A DNA stretch of 64,000 nucleotides from Micromonospora gifhornensis (GCF_016863515.1 NZ_BOPA01000027.1:1-64000); one strand, 5' to 3'. Numbered from the stretch's first letter, positions 15,704 through 24,178 are shown. The notes: generated by a model not told the origin, from the sequence alone. A program made the numbers and translations.

Positions 15704-16591
15704 TCAGTGCGGGCAGGTGTTGCGGTACTCCTCCACCGCCGAGCCGCTCGGGCCCGGGCAGAGGAACTGGTCGTAGCGGGTGTCGTCGTCGACGAACCGC
15801 TTCAGCCAGGCCACCATCTGCTTCGCGGTGGGGGTGTTGACCGTGTTCGGGAAGAAGTGGCCCTCGTTGTTGAGTTCCAGGTACGCCTTCTCCGCCGAGG
15901 CCGGGATGCTGTTGTAGAACGGCTCGGAGTGCGTGGCGACCGAGGCGACGGAGTCGCTCTCACCGCCGATGATCAGCGTGGGCACCCGCAGGTTCGACCA
16001 GTTCTTGGTCAGGTTCCACGGCGCCAGCGGCACGGCGGCCTGCAACGACGGCCGGCTCGCGGCGGCCTCCAGGCTGCCGCCGCCGCCCATCGAGTGACCG
16101 GCCACGGCGAGCCGGCTGGAGTCGATGCGGCTGCGCACCGAGCTGCGCTCGGTCAGGTAGTCCAGCGCGGCCAGCAGTTGCCGACCCCGGCTGCTCGGCT
16201 GGTCAAGCCGGGTGATGGTGTCGATGCCGATCACCACGAAGCCGTGCGAGGCGATCCGCGGACCCAGCCAGTCCAGACTCGACCAGGAGGCGGTGTAGCC
16301 GGGCGAGATGGCCACCGCGCCGAAGGTGCCCGCCGTGGTGGTGGTCGGGTAGTAGATGACGCCGCCGCCGAAGCCGCTGACCAGCGAGGAGACGTTCGTC
16401 GACGAGGTCGCGAAGGGGCCACGGCTGGCCTCCAGGATCGCGTTGGTCGGCGCCGGTCCCCGCTCGTACGGGTTGGCGGCCTGGGCGGCGGACGAGGTGG
16501 CGACGACGCCACCGGCGGCCAGGACGGCGGTCATCGCCAGCCGGGCCAGCAGGGTGAGGGAACGGGGACGGGTGGTGGTGGTTGATCGCAC
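15704..16591 (-). CDS. secreted cutinase/polyesterase, PET-hydrolase-like
   Basis: A 295-residue secreted alpha/beta hydrolase starting at GTG 16591 with GGGAG nine bases upstream. A signal peptide (basic TTTTRPRS, hydrophobic core, AQA cleavage near residue 38) is followed by NPYERGPAPTNAILEASRGP, the typical mature start of Thermobifida-type cutinases. The catalytic triad is Ser167 in GHSMGG, Asp213 in GGESDS and His245 in EGHFFPN. Oxyanion and substrate residues Tyr99 (SPGYT), Met168 and Trp192 (LAPWNL) are present, and Cys278 and Cys293 are placed for the C-terminal disulfide. Length and every block match polyester-degrading cutinases closely. It should hydrolyse aliphatic esters such as cutin; activity on PET is a reasonable inference only. 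It is a single-gene unit. Confidence 0.93.
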   Translation of the reverse strand: MRSTTTTRPRSLTLLARLAMTAVLAAGGVVATSSAAQAANPYERGPAPTNAILEASRGPFATSSTNVSSLVSGFGGGVIYYPTTTTAGTFGAVAISPGYTASWSSLDWLGPRIASHGFVVIGIDTITRLDQPSSRGRQLLAALDYLTERSSVRSRIDSSRLAVAGHSMGGGGSLEAAASRPSLQAAVPLAPWNLTKNWSNLRVPTLIIGGESDSVASVATHSEPFYNSIPASAEKAYLELNNEGHFFPNTVNTPTAKQMVAWLKRFVDDDTRYDQFLCPGPSGSAVEEYRNTCPH

Positions 16592-16882
16592 GTCGGGTAC
16601 TCCCTTGGGTTGGAGCTGTATCGACTGCGATCAGTGTTTGGGGCGGCCCGCCGACACCGCATCGGCGAAATCACCAGTCACCCGCTCGCCCGGCCCCGGA
16701 GCAGCCGGCCGCGCCCGCCTCGCGTGGTATGCGCCTCTGCGCCCGATTCCCGCCCAGTTCTGCGCGTTGGTGCCAGTGCAGTACCGAGCGCGCGCTCCAA
16801 CCTGCCGACGGTTGCGACGTCGGGTCGCCACCCCCCGCAGGTCCCGGGGGCATGGGAAGCGCGACCACGGGTAGGAGCGAAC

Positions 16883-18670
16883 ATGGCCGTGATCAGTGAT
16901 TACGCACTTCTCGGCGACTGCCAGGGCGCGGCGTTGGTCTCCTCGGACGGGGTCGTGGACTGGTGGTGCCCGCCCCGGTTCGACGCGCCGAGCGTCTTCG
17001 CCCGGCTGCTCGGCGCCAGCGGCGGCTTCTGGTCGATCCGGCCGCTCGGGCGGTACACGACCTCCCGGCACTACATCGACGGGACGATGGTGCTCCGCAC
17101 GGAGTTCCACACCCCGACCGGCGTGCTGCGGTTGACCGACGCCCTCAGTCTCGGCGCCGGAGAACGCGGTCACCGCATCGGCTTCACGTCTCCGCACGTG
17201 CTGATCCGGCAGGTCGAGGCCATCAGCGGCACGGTCGACGTGGCGGTCGAGGTCGCGGTCCGGCCGGAGTACGGGCTGGTCAGTCCCACGGTCACCGAAA
17301 CGCCGGCGGGAATGGACATCGCCGGCGGCGGCGACCGGTTGACCCTGGCCGCGGACCGTGACCTTGCCGTCGACGGCTCACTGGTGACCGCGCGATTCAC
17401 GCTCGCCGAGGGCGACAGCGCGGTGTTCGCGCTGCACCACCGCCGCTCCGCCGACCCGCCGACCGCGCCGCTGGACGGGCGGGCGGCACTGCGGGACACC
17501 ATCGCGGCCTGGCAGTCCTGGGACCGCCTGCACCAGGACTACCAGGGCCCGTACCGCGAACACGTCCGACGCAGCGCACTGGTCCTTCAGGCGCTGACCT
17601 ACCAGCCCACCGGTGCGGTGGTCGCGGCCGCCACCACCTCGCTGCCCGAGCAGGTCGGCGGGGCGGCGAACTGGGACTACCGGTTCGGTTGGCTCCGCGA
17701 CGGCAGCGTCACCCTCAGGGCGCTGTGGGTCGCCGCCTGTCCGCACGAGGCGAGCCGCTTCTTCGACTGGATGGCCACCTCCATCGGATCGGTGGACACC
17801 ACGGAGAACATACCGATCATGTTCGGCGTGGGTGGCGAGCGGGACCTGACCGAACACACCCTGGACCACCTTGACGGCTACCAGGGCAGCCGACCGGTAC
17901 GGGTCGGCAACAACGCCTGGCAGCAGAAGCAACTCGACGTCCTCGGCGAACCGTTGGAGTGCGCCCTGGTCCTGCGCGACGAACTCGGGGACCTGTCGCC
18001 GGCCGCCAAGACCCTGCTGCGCACCCTGGCCGACCGGGCCGCCGACACCTGGCAGGAGCCGGACGCCAGCACCTGGGAGGGACGCGAGGGCGAGCGGAAC
18101 TACCTGACGTCGAAGTTGCTGTGCTGGGTGGCGCTGGACCGGGCCATCACCCTGGCGTCGACCCTGGACGCCGAGGCGCAGGTGCCCCGGTGGTCGCAGG
18201 TCAGGGACCAGATCCGTACGGCGATCCTGACCCAGGGCTGGAACGACTCGCGTCAGGCGTTCACCGGCGCATTCGGCTCCGACCACCTCGACGCCGGGCT
18301 GCTCGTCATGCCGATCACCGGGTTCCTTCCCGGTGACGACGAGCGGGTCATGGCCACCGTGGACGCGATCAGAACTGAACTGGGGCGCGACGACCTCCTG
18401 CAACGATGGACCGGAGCCGGTGAGGAAGGTGCCTTCATCATCTGCTCGTACTGGCTGGCGGAGGCCCTGGCGCGGGCCGGCAGGCTCGACGATGCCAAGC
18501 AGGTCTACGAGAACGTCACCGGCCACGCGAACGACCTCGGGCTGCTGTCGGAGGAGATCGACCGCCGCGACGGCAGCCTGATCGGGAACTTCCCCCAGGC
18601 GCTGTCCCACATCGGGGTCATCAACGCCGCCTGGATCATCGGCGAGGTCGAGTCCGGCAACCGGCCGTGA
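16883..18670 (+). CDS. glycoside hydrolase family 15 protein (trehalase/glucoamylase-like)
   Basis: A 595-residue cytoplasmic protein starting at ATG 16883 with TAGGAG upstream. The N-terminal beta-sandwich begins ISDYALLGDCQGAALVSSDG and contains VDWWCPPRFDAPSVFARLL. The (alpha/alpha)6 barrel has ANWDYRFGWLRDGSVTLRAL, the general-acid region STWEGREGERNYLTSKLLCW, and the second carboxylate in GLLSEEIDRRDGSLIGNFPQ. This is the pattern of actinobacterial GH15 proteins, some of which are trehalases (for example the mycobacterial enzyme) and others glucan hydrolases. Trehalase is the most likely role, but substrate is not proven by sequence. The 291-bp gap upstream carries divergent promoters with the cutinase-like gene. 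Confidence 0.9.
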   Translation: MAVISDYALLGDCQGAALVSSDGVVDWWCPPRFDAPSVFARLLGASGGFWSIRPLGRYTTSRHYIDGTMVLRTEFHTPTGVLRLTDALSLGAGERGHRIGFTSPHVLIRQVEAISGTVDVAVEVAVRPEYGLVSPTVTETPAGMDIAGGGDRLTLAADRDLAVDGSLVTARFTLAEGDSAVFALHHRRSADPPTAPLDGRAALRDTIAAWQSWDRLHQDYQGPYREHVRRSALVLQALTYQPTGAVVAAATTSLPEQVGGAANWDYRFGWLRDGSVTLRALWVAACPHEASRFFDWMATSIGSVDTTENIPIMFGVGGERDLTEHTLDHLDGYQGSRPVRVGNNAWQQKQLDVLGEPLECALVLRDELGDLSPAAKTLLRTLADRAADTWQEPDASTWEGREGERNYLTSKLLCWVALDRAITLASTLDAEAQVPRWSQVRDQIRTAILTQGWNDSRQAFTGAFGSDHLDAGLLVMPITGFLPGDDERVMATVDAIRTELGRDDLLQRWTGAGEEGAFIICSYWLAEALARAGRLDDAKQVYENVTGHANDLGLLSEEIDRRDGSLIGNFPQALSHIGVINAAWIIGEVESGNRP

Positions 18671-18769
18671 GCCCACGGGTGCCTCCCGTCGGCACCCGCC
18701 CGGTTACGACTGCGGCGAGCGGGTACGCGCCGGTGGACGGGGAAACAGCCACGAAAGGGGAGCGTGCTG

Positions 18770-19549
18770 ATGACCGGACGGCTGGCAGGCAGGACCGCCA
18801 TGATCACCGGATCCGACTCGGGTATCGGGCAGGCCACGGCGATCGAGTTCGGCCGGGAGGGCGCCGACGTGGTGGTGCACTACCTGCACGACCACGCGGG
18901 CGCGAACCACACCAAGGCCGAGATCGAGAAGACCGGTCAGCGGGCTGTCGTGGTGCAGGGCGACATCAGCGTCGAGCATCAGGTCGAGGCCATGTTCGAC
19001 GAGGCCCTCGGGGAGTTCGACCACCTCGACATCCTGATGAACGACGCGGGCGTGGACGCCTCCGGCATCCCGGTGGCCGACCTGGACACCGAGACCTGGG
19101 ACCGGGCCATCCGCACCAACCTGTACGGGATGTTCTTCTGCTGTCGGCGGTTCATCCAGCACCGCCGCGACCAGGGCGGACACGGCAAGATCATCAACAT
19201 CACCTCCGTCCACCAGGAGGTGGCCCGCGCCGGCGGCTCCGACTACGACGCCAGCAAGGGCGGCATGCTGGAGTTGGCCAAGAGCATCGCCCTGGAGGTC
19301 GCCCCGATGCACATGAACGTCAACAACATCGGGCCCGGCATGGTGCTCACCCCGTTCAACCAGCAGGCGATCGACGACCCGAAGTACCTGGAGGAGCAGG
19401 TGCAGTCCATCCCCTGGAAGCGGGCCGCGCAGCCGCAGGAGATCGCCAAGCTCGCCGTCTTCCTGGCCAGCGACGACGCCGACTACGTCACCGGGTCGAC
19501 GTACTTCATGGACGGCGGACTGATGCAGAACCAGGGCCAGGGCGCGTAG
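18770..19549 (+). CDS. SDR oxidoreductase, glucose-1-dehydrogenase-like
   Basis: A 259-residue classical SDR. ATG 18770 is chosen over GTG 18764 because AAAGGGGAG lies seven bases before the ATG but only one base before the GTG. Motifs: TGSDSGIGQA (cofactor), NDAG, and Tyr-Lys in YDASKGG after the ITS serine. The C-terminal TGSTYFMDGGLMQN is the usual end of the glucose 1-dehydrogenase/3-oxoacyl reductase group. It follows the GH15 gene after 99 bases on the same strand, so a joint role in sugar metabolism is possible. Sequence alone does not set the substrate. Confidence 0.88.
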   Translation: MTGRLAGRTAMITGSDSGIGQATAIEFGREGADVVVHYLHDHAGANHTKAEIEKTGQRAVVVQGDISVEHQVEAMFDEALGEFDHLDILMNDAGVDASGIPVADLDTETWDRAIRTNLYGMFFCCRRFIQHRRDQGGHGKIINITSVHQEVARAGGSDYDASKGGMLELAKSIALEVAPMHMNVNNIGPGMVLTPFNQQAIDDPKYLEEQVQSIPWKRAAQPQEIAKLAVFLASDDADYVTGSTYFMDGGLMQNQGQGA

Positions 19550-19575
19550 ACGCCCTGTCGGTCAGACGTCCGACG

Positions 19576-20736
19576 CTAGGCGACACCGCCGGCTGGGGGC
19601 CGGGCGAACGGGCCGGTGCCGGTGAAGGCGTACTCGGCGAAACGGGCACCGATCCGCTGGTGGGCCTCGGGGCTCGGGTGCAAGCCGTCGGGCAGCGGGA
19701 GTTCAGCGGCATCGGTGGCACCGTACAACGAGGTGCCGTCCAGGAAGTGCAGGTTCCTGTCGGCCGCCCGGCGTTCGACCAGGGACCGCAGCTCGCGCCG
19801 GATGACCTGGAGCGTCAGACGTCCCAGCGCAACGTCGTGCGGTGTGCCGGTCGCGACGAAACGCACCTGACCGGTGCCGATCGAGGCAGGGTCGATCGCG
19901 CCCGGCCCGGGAGTGTCCTCGTGGATGCCGCAGAACAGGGGCGAGATCAGCAGCAGTGGCACGTCCGGATGGCCGTCGCGGATGGTGTCGAGGAAGCCGT
20001 GGACGGCGGGGACGAAGACCCGCAGCCGCATCCCGTCGAGGTTCACAACGTTGATGCCGAGCTTGACGCTCACATAGTCGGCCGGGGCGTCGCGGATCAC
20101 GCGGGCCAGGAACGGATCGACGAACGCGCTGCCGCCCAGGCCGAGATTGCGCAGCTCCACTCCGGCACGGCGGGCGGCGACGGCCGGCCAGATCTCGCTG
20201 GGTGCCAGCGCATTCGAGCCCTGACTGATCGAGCTGCCATGATGCACCCACTGCGGCAGGTCGACGTCGTCCGGCTCGACCGGGGCATCGGCACGCAGCT
20301 CGACCAGTTCGACGGACTCGTTGTGCGGCAGCCAGACCTCGATCCGGTGCCGGCCCTCGGGTAGGCCGGAGACCCGTGTCGTGTGCGCCGGGCCGGGGTG
20401 CAGCGTGCTGTCGCCGCTGGCGAGGTCGACCTCGAACCGGTCGCCGCCGTCGAGCACGTCACGGACGACGAGGCCGCCGTCGGCGTAGACGTCGATGCGC
20501 CCACGCGGCCGGTCGGTGCCCACATAGGCGATCCGGGTCGGGTGGACCACCAGGTCGAACGCGCTCGCCGCCGTCCGGAACACCACGCGCACGCCCGAGG
20601 GCTGGTTCTCCATCGACAGCAACTGCCCGTCGGGGAACTGCTCCCGTACCCAGGCGGGCAGCCGGTGCGGTCGGATGCCGCGCGGAGTGACCTCGACCTC
20701 GGCGACGCCACGGATGAACTCGGGCCGCACCTGCAT
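19576..20736 (-). CDS. SGNH/GDSL hydrolase with N-terminal beta domain
   Basis: A 386-residue protein from ATG 20736 (AGAGGA upstream). About 170 N-terminal residues form a beta-sandwich-like region ending in HRIEVWLPHNESVELVELRA. The SGNH domain follows: block I HHGSSISQGSNA with the nucleophile Ser, block II NLGLGGSAF, block III KLGINVVN, and block V DGLHPSPEAH with the catalytic Asp-His. This two-domain layout resembles carbohydrate esterase family 2-like deacetylases. No signal peptide is visible, so it probably acts in the cytoplasm. It is the last gene of an operon with the flavin reductase and the membrane protein, 26 bases behind the former. Confidence 0.87.
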   Translation of the reverse strand: MQVRPEFIRGVAEVEVTPRGIRPHRLPAWVREQFPDGQLLSMENQPSGVRVVFRTAASAFDLVVHPTRIAYVGTDRPRGRIDVYADGGLVVRDVLDGGDRFEVDLASGDSTLHPGPAHTTRVSGLPEGRHRIEVWLPHNESVELVELRADAPVEPDDVDLPQWVHHGSSISQGSNALAPSEIWPAVAARRAGVELRNLGLGGSAFVDPFLARVIRDAPADYVSVKLGINVVNLDGMRLRVFVPAVHGFLDTIRDGHPDVPLLLISPLFCGIHEDTPGPGAIDPASIGTGQVRFVATGTPHDVALGRLTLQVIRRELRSLVERRAADRNLHFLDGTSLYGATDAAELPLPDGLHPSPEAHQRIGARFAEYAFTGTGPFARPPAGGVA

Positions 20737-20762
20737 CAACGATTCCTCTCGAACAGACGACG

Positions 20763-22184
20763 TCAGCGGCCGTACGCCTCCAGCAACCGCAGCCACACCT
20801 CGCTGACGGTCGGGTACGCCGGAACCGCGTGCCACAACCGGTCCAACGGGACCTCACCGACGATGGCGACGGTCGCGGCGTGGATCAGCTCCGCCACGTC
20901 CGGACCGACGAAGGTGACACCGACGATCACCTTGCGGTCCTCGTCGACGACCATCCGGGCCTGCCCCTGGTAGTCATCCGCGTGCAGGGCAGCGCCGGCG
21001 ACCGCACCGAGGTTGTAGTCGACGACCCGGGTCCGCAGCCCTGCCGCCTCGGCCGCAGCCGCCGTCAGACCCACGGCGGCGATCTCCGGGTCGGTGAACA
21101 CCACCTGCGGCACCGCACGTTCGTCGGCCGTCGCGACGTGCCGGCCCCACCGGCCGTCGTCGACCTTCTCGCCCTTCGCGCGGGCCACGATGACGTCGCC
21201 GACCGCGCGTGCCTGGTACTTGCCCTGGTGGGTGAGCAGCGCCCGCCGGTTGACGTCGCCGGCGGCGTACAGCCAGTCGCCGGCGGCGACGACCCGCATC
21301 GTGTCGTCGACGGTCAGCCAGTCACCGGGCGTCAGGCCGATGGTGTCGAGTCCGAGGTCCCGGGTGTTCGGCGTACGGCCGATCGCGACGAGGACCTCGT
21401 CGGCCTCGACCCGCTCGCCCTTTGTGGTTTCGACGTGGACGGTGCCTTCGTCGTCGCGGTGCACGGACACGGCCTCCGCGTCGACGTGTACGGTCACACC
21501 GGCCGCACGCAGCGACTGCGTGACCTGCTCGGCGGCGAACCGTTCCACCGACGGCAACACGCCGTCGCGGGCCAGTATCGTCACCGAGGACCCGAGTGCG
21601 GCGTACGCGGTGGCCATTTCGGTCGCCACCACGCCGCCGCCGATGATGGCGAGTCGGCGGGGAACCGACGTGGCCGCAGCGGCTTCGCGGCTGGACCAAG
21701 GCGCTGCGGCGCGCAGGCCAGGGATGTCCGGCTTCCGGGAACTGCTGCCGGTGGCCACGACCACCGCGTGCCGCGCGGTCAACGTCGTGGTGGCGCCGTC
21801 GGCGTCGGTCACCTCGACGACCTTGGCGGAACTGAGCCGTCCGTGACCTCGGTGCAGTGCGATCCCGGCCGATTCCAGCCAGGACACCTGCCCGTCGTCG
21901 CGCCAGTTCGCGGCGAAGGAGTCCCGCCGCGCCAGCACCGCCGCCGCGTCCAGGTCTCCCGTCACCGCCTCACGCGCCCCGGGCACCTGGCGGGCCGCGC
22001 GTAACGCGGACCCGCTGCGCAGCAACGCCTTGGTCGGCATGCAGGCCCAGTACGAGCACTCCCCGCCGACCAGTTCCCGTTCGACGATGGCCGCGGTCAG
22101 GCCACCCTGCACGACCCGGTCGGCGACGTTCTCCCCGACCGGTCCCGCGCCGATCACGACGACGTCGTACGCCAGTTCGGTCAT
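20763..22184 (-). CDS. FAD-dependent pyridine nucleotide-disulfide oxidoreductase
   Basis: A 473-residue flavoprotein of the dihydrolipoamide dehydrogenase/mercuric reductase family. The FAD motif VVVIGAGPVGENVA is at the N-terminus, the redox disulfide is GGECSYWACMPTKALLR (two Cys four residues apart, the canonical spacing), the NAD(P) site is IIGGGVVATEMATAYAALGS, and the second FAD contact is LYAAGDVN. The C-terminal dimer motif reads AYPTVSEVW, where dihydrolipoamide dehydrogenases have HPT..E. The catalytic His is a Tyr, so the electron acceptor is probably not lipoamide. It starts one base after the membrane protein stop and shares its TetR-type operators. Confidence 0.88.
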   Translation of the reverse strand: MTELAYDVVVIGAGPVGENVADRVVQGGLTAAIVERELVGGECSYWACMPTKALLRSGSALRAARQVPGAREAVTGDLDAAAVLARRDSFAANWRDDGQVSWLESAGIALHRGHGRLSSAKVVEVTDADGATTTLTARHAVVVATGSSSRKPDIPGLRAAAPWSSREAAAATSVPRRLAIIGGGVVATEMATAYAALGSSVTILARDGVLPSVERFAAEQVTQSLRAAGVTVHVDAEAVSVHRDDEGTVHVETTKGERVEADEVLVAIGRTPNTRDLGLDTIGLTPGDWLTVDDTMRVVAAGDWLYAAGDVNRRALLTHQGKYQARAVGDVIVARAKGEKVDDGRWGRHVATADERAVPQVVFTDPEIAAVGLTAAAAEAAGLRTRVVDYNLGAVAGAALHADDYQGQARMVVDEDRKVIVGVTFVGPDVAELIHAATVAIVGEVPLDRLWHAVPAYPTVSEVWLRLLEAYGR

Positions 22185-22185
22185 G

Positions 22186-22746
22186 TCAGCTCCCCTTCGC
22201 AGCACGGCCGAGGCGGATCGCCGCGACGAGGAAGAAGATAGCGCCCGGGATGGCGTAGCCGGCCGCATTGATCAACGACGGGCTCTCCGCGGCAGCACCG
22301 GCGACGAAGAACCCGCCGGCCAGAGTGGAGATGCCACCACTGATGATCATCGGCCACTGGCCGCCCATTCGCCGACGGGTGACGCCCACGATCAACTGGA
22401 CCAGACCGGCAACGATGGCCCAGCCACCCCATACCCGCAGCACAGCGGGGATGCCGGAGGTGCCCGCGGCACCGACGCCGACGGCTGCGGCCAGGCTCAC
22501 CGCGATGTTCACGTACAGCAGGACCGGCGAACCGGTGGTCCGCGTCGAACGAAGGTCGACGATGACGGCGCCCACGTCGAACAACGGGTAGAGCACGAAC
22601 AGTGCCACCGTGAGCAGGCCGAGTTCCTTGGCGGTGGCGATCGTGACGCCCGCCCAGACGATGGCGAACGCGAAGCGGATGAAGTACAGGCGCCGCAGTG
22701 CCGAGGCTGTCTGGGAGATGGCGGGTGAAGCAGCAATGGTGGTCAC
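22186..22746 (-). CDS. DUF308-like small membrane protein
   Basis: A 186-residue protein from GTG 22746, with an AGGG five bases upstream; a longer start is less well supported. Six hydrophobic segments arranged in pairs (for example YFIRFAFAIVWAGVTIATA, VLLYVNIAVSLAAAVGVGAA, WPMIISGGISTLAGGFFVAG) resemble DUF308/HdeD-type membrane proteins. No catalytic motif. It heads a three-gene operon with the flavin reductase and SGNH hydrolase and is divergent from a TetR gene. Function unknown. Confidence 0.75.
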   Translation of the reverse strand: MTTIAASPAISQTASALRRLYFIRFAFAIVWAGVTIATAKELGLLTVALFVLYPLFDVGAVIVDLRSTRTTGSPVLLYVNIAVSLAAAVGVGAAGTSGIPAVLRVWGGWAIVAGLVQLIVGVTRRRMGGQWPMIISGGISTLAGGFFVAGAAAESPSLINAAGYAIPGAIFFLVAAIRLGRAAKGS

Positions 22747-22774
22747 GGTGACCCTCTCCACGGAAGGGATGGGA

Positions 22775-22790
22775 GACAGAACGTTCTCCC
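22775..22790. promoter_or_regulatory. TetR operator 1
   Basis: GACAGAACGTTCTCCC holds the palindromic core GAACGTTC. Read on the other strand it is GGGAGAACGTTCTGTC, matching operator 2 at 13 of 16 positions. It lies just upstream of the membrane-protein operon start. Confidence 0.7.
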
Positions 22791-22821
22791 ACCGCAACAG
22801 TGCCAGCGCCGAACCGCATCG

Positions 22822-22850
22822 TCAAGACCGAACGTTCTGTCCGCTAGGCT
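22822..22850 (+). promoter_or_regulatory. TetR promoter with operator 2, probably leaderless
   Basis: GACCGAACGTTCTGTC (22826-22841) is a near-perfect palindrome, 51 bp centre-to-centre from operator 1. It lies between a weak -35 (TCAAGA, 22822) and a -10 (TAGGCT, 22845) spaced 17 bp. The -10 ends seven bases before the TetR ATG, so the mRNA probably starts at the start codon itself; the GGAGG one base before the ATG is too close to work as a normal ribosome site. Classic autoregulated divergent promoter layout. Confidence 0.65.
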
Positions 22851-22856
22851 GGAGGC

Positions 22857-23453
22857 ATGACACGCGGCGAACCCGACAGCCGGCCCTCGGAGGCGCGAAC
22901 CCGTCTTCTCACCACGGCGACCAGGATCTTCTACGCGCACGGCATCCACTCGGTGGGCGTAGATCGGATCATCGCCGAGGCGAAGGTGACCCGGGCCACC
23001 TTCTACCGGCACTTCGCCAGCAAGGACGACCTCATCCTCGCCTACCTGCGGGAGGTCCATGGGGTGAATCGCGGCGCGGTCGAGACGGCCATCGCCGCCA
23101 ACCCGTCGCCCGCCGATTCCCTACTGGCCATCGCCAGATCCATCGCGCAGAACATCCAGTCCCCCGGATTCCGCGGATGCGCCTTCCTGAACGCGGCGGC
23201 CGAGTACCCCGACACGGACCACCCCGTGCATCAGGAGATCATCGCTCACCGGCAGTGGTTCCTCGACACGCTCACCAGGCTGATGGCGCAGATACGCGAG
23301 GAGACCGCAGACGACGCCGCGCGCCACTTCGTCATGCTCCGCGACGGCGCCATGGCGGCCGGATGCCTCTACGACCCCGCGTTGGTGTCCGAGACCTTCC
23401 TGCGCGGGATCGAAGGGCTCCTTCGGGTCGGCACATCGCCGAGAACAACCTGA
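22857..23453 (+). CDS. TetR-family repressor
   Basis: A 198-residue regulator. The N-terminal DNA-binding domain is complete: ARTRLLTTATRIFYAHGIHS, then VDRIIAEAKVTRATFYRHFASKDDLILAYL. The ligand domain contains GFRGCAFLNAAAEYPD, which matches the C-terminal domain of the AcrR/YcdC-like group often linked to oxidative or chemical stress. It is divergent from the membrane protein/flavin reductase/SGNH hydrolase operon and flanked by two GAACGTTC operators, so it very likely represses that operon and itself. The inducer is unknown; the redox enzyme in the operon makes an electrophile or quinone plausible. Confidence 0.9.
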   Translation: MTRGEPDSRPSEARTRLLTTATRIFYAHGIHSVGVDRIIAEAKVTRATFYRHFASKDDLILAYLREVHGVNRGAVETAIAANPSPADSLLAIARSIAQNIQSPGFRGCAFLNAAAEYPDTDHPVHQEIIAHRQWFLDTLTRLMAQIREETADDAARHFVMLRDGAMAAGCLYDPALVSETFLRGIEGLLRVGTSPRTT

Positions 23454-23473
23454 ACGAATGACAGACGAAACGC

Positions 23474-23511
23474 CGAACGGCGGCCTGCTGAACCAGTCAG
23501 GCCGCCGTTCG
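23474..23511. terminator. bidirectional terminator, tetR/csp
   Basis: A perfect 14-bp stem (CGAACGGCGGCCTG and complement) with a ten-base loop sits between the convergent TetR and cold-shock genes. It can serve both strands. Confidence 0.8.
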
Positions 23512-23524
23512 ACGAAGCGTGAAA

Positions 23525-23728
23525 TCAGAGCGAGCGGATGTCCGACGCCTGAGGGCCCTTCGGGCCCTGGGTGATGTCGAACTGGACGCGCTGGTTCTCC
23601 TCAAGGCTGCGGAAACCGCTCGCCGAGATCGCCGAGAAATGGGCGAAAACGTCGGCGCCGCCGTCGTCCTGGCTGATGAAACCGAAGCCCTTGTCACCGT
23701 TGAACCACTTCACGGTACCAGTAGCCAT
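23525..23728 (-). CDS. cspA: cold-shock protein
   Basis: A 67-residue CspA-family single-stranded nucleic-acid-binding protein from ATG 23728, with AAGGAG five bases upstream. It begins MATGTVKWFNGDKGFGFIS; RNP1 is KGFGFI and RNP2 is DVFAHF (Ala where Val is usual). Length, the ENQRVQFDITQGPKGPQA strand and the ASDIRSL end are typical of actinobacterial CspA, which melts RNA secondary structure. The gene has a long 5' leader with a terminator-like hairpin, and ends at a strong terminator shared with tetR. Confidence 0.95.
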   Translation of the reverse strand: MATGTVKWFNGDKGFGFISQDDGGADVFAHFSAISASGFRSLEENQRVQFDITQGPKGPQASDIRSL

Positions 23729-23815
23729 GTCTGCTCCTTCGCAGGCTGTTGGAGACCGCACTGTGCGGTCTCGCGTGCCGCTGCGTTGATGACCCGCGTC
23801 GGGAACGACACGAAA

Positions 23816-23860
23816 AACGAAAAAAGCACCTGAACGGGTTTTGGTTAACCCATCAGGCGC
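23816..23860 (-). promoter_or_regulatory. terminator-like hairpin in csp mRNA leader (attenuator candidate)
   Basis: On the minus strand GCGCCTGA (23860-23853) pairs with TCAGGTGC (23833-23826, one G-U pair), with an inner GGGTT/AACCC stem, and a run of six T follows directly. This is the form of an intrinsic terminator, placed about 90 bases before the csp start codon and so inside its transcript leader. It may work as a cold-responsive attenuator. Confidence 0.6.
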
Positions 23861-24178
23861 CGAGACGTCAACGGAAATCAAAACTGCAACGAGGCAACCG
23901 TAGCACAGAACTTGACGGCGTGCGGGCCACTGGCCGCTGGCGCCCGTGGGGTGGGGACGGCTGACGTGACAGCGGTAGCGCGTAGTGGGCGTGCGCGTAG
24001 AGTGGAGCGGTGAATCACCGTCTGCGTCCGCGCCCACCGGCACTTCGGACGTGCTGCCGGATAACGCCACGTTGCGGGCGGTGACCAGCGTTGTCGTGAG
24101 GCAACCCATCGGAGGTCTGGCTGACCTCCAGTTTCGGGTGCCGCCATTTCGGGCGGCCCTCCGGCACAGGAGAAGGAC
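23861..24178. other. non-coding stretch with csp promoter region
   Basis: No credible gene on either strand. It must carry the csp promoter: TACGGT (23902-23897, minus strand) is a possible -10, which would give a leader of about 160 bases. It also carries the promoter of the rightward 97-residue gene at 24179. Confidence 0.45.

Noticed and set aside
14051..16585. A long rightward open frame of 844 codons across the acyl-CoA dehydrogenase and cutinase genes
   Set aside because: It is antisense to well-defined enzymes and its translation is His/Arg/Gly/Gln-rich without domains, as expected for the opposite strand of high-GC genes.
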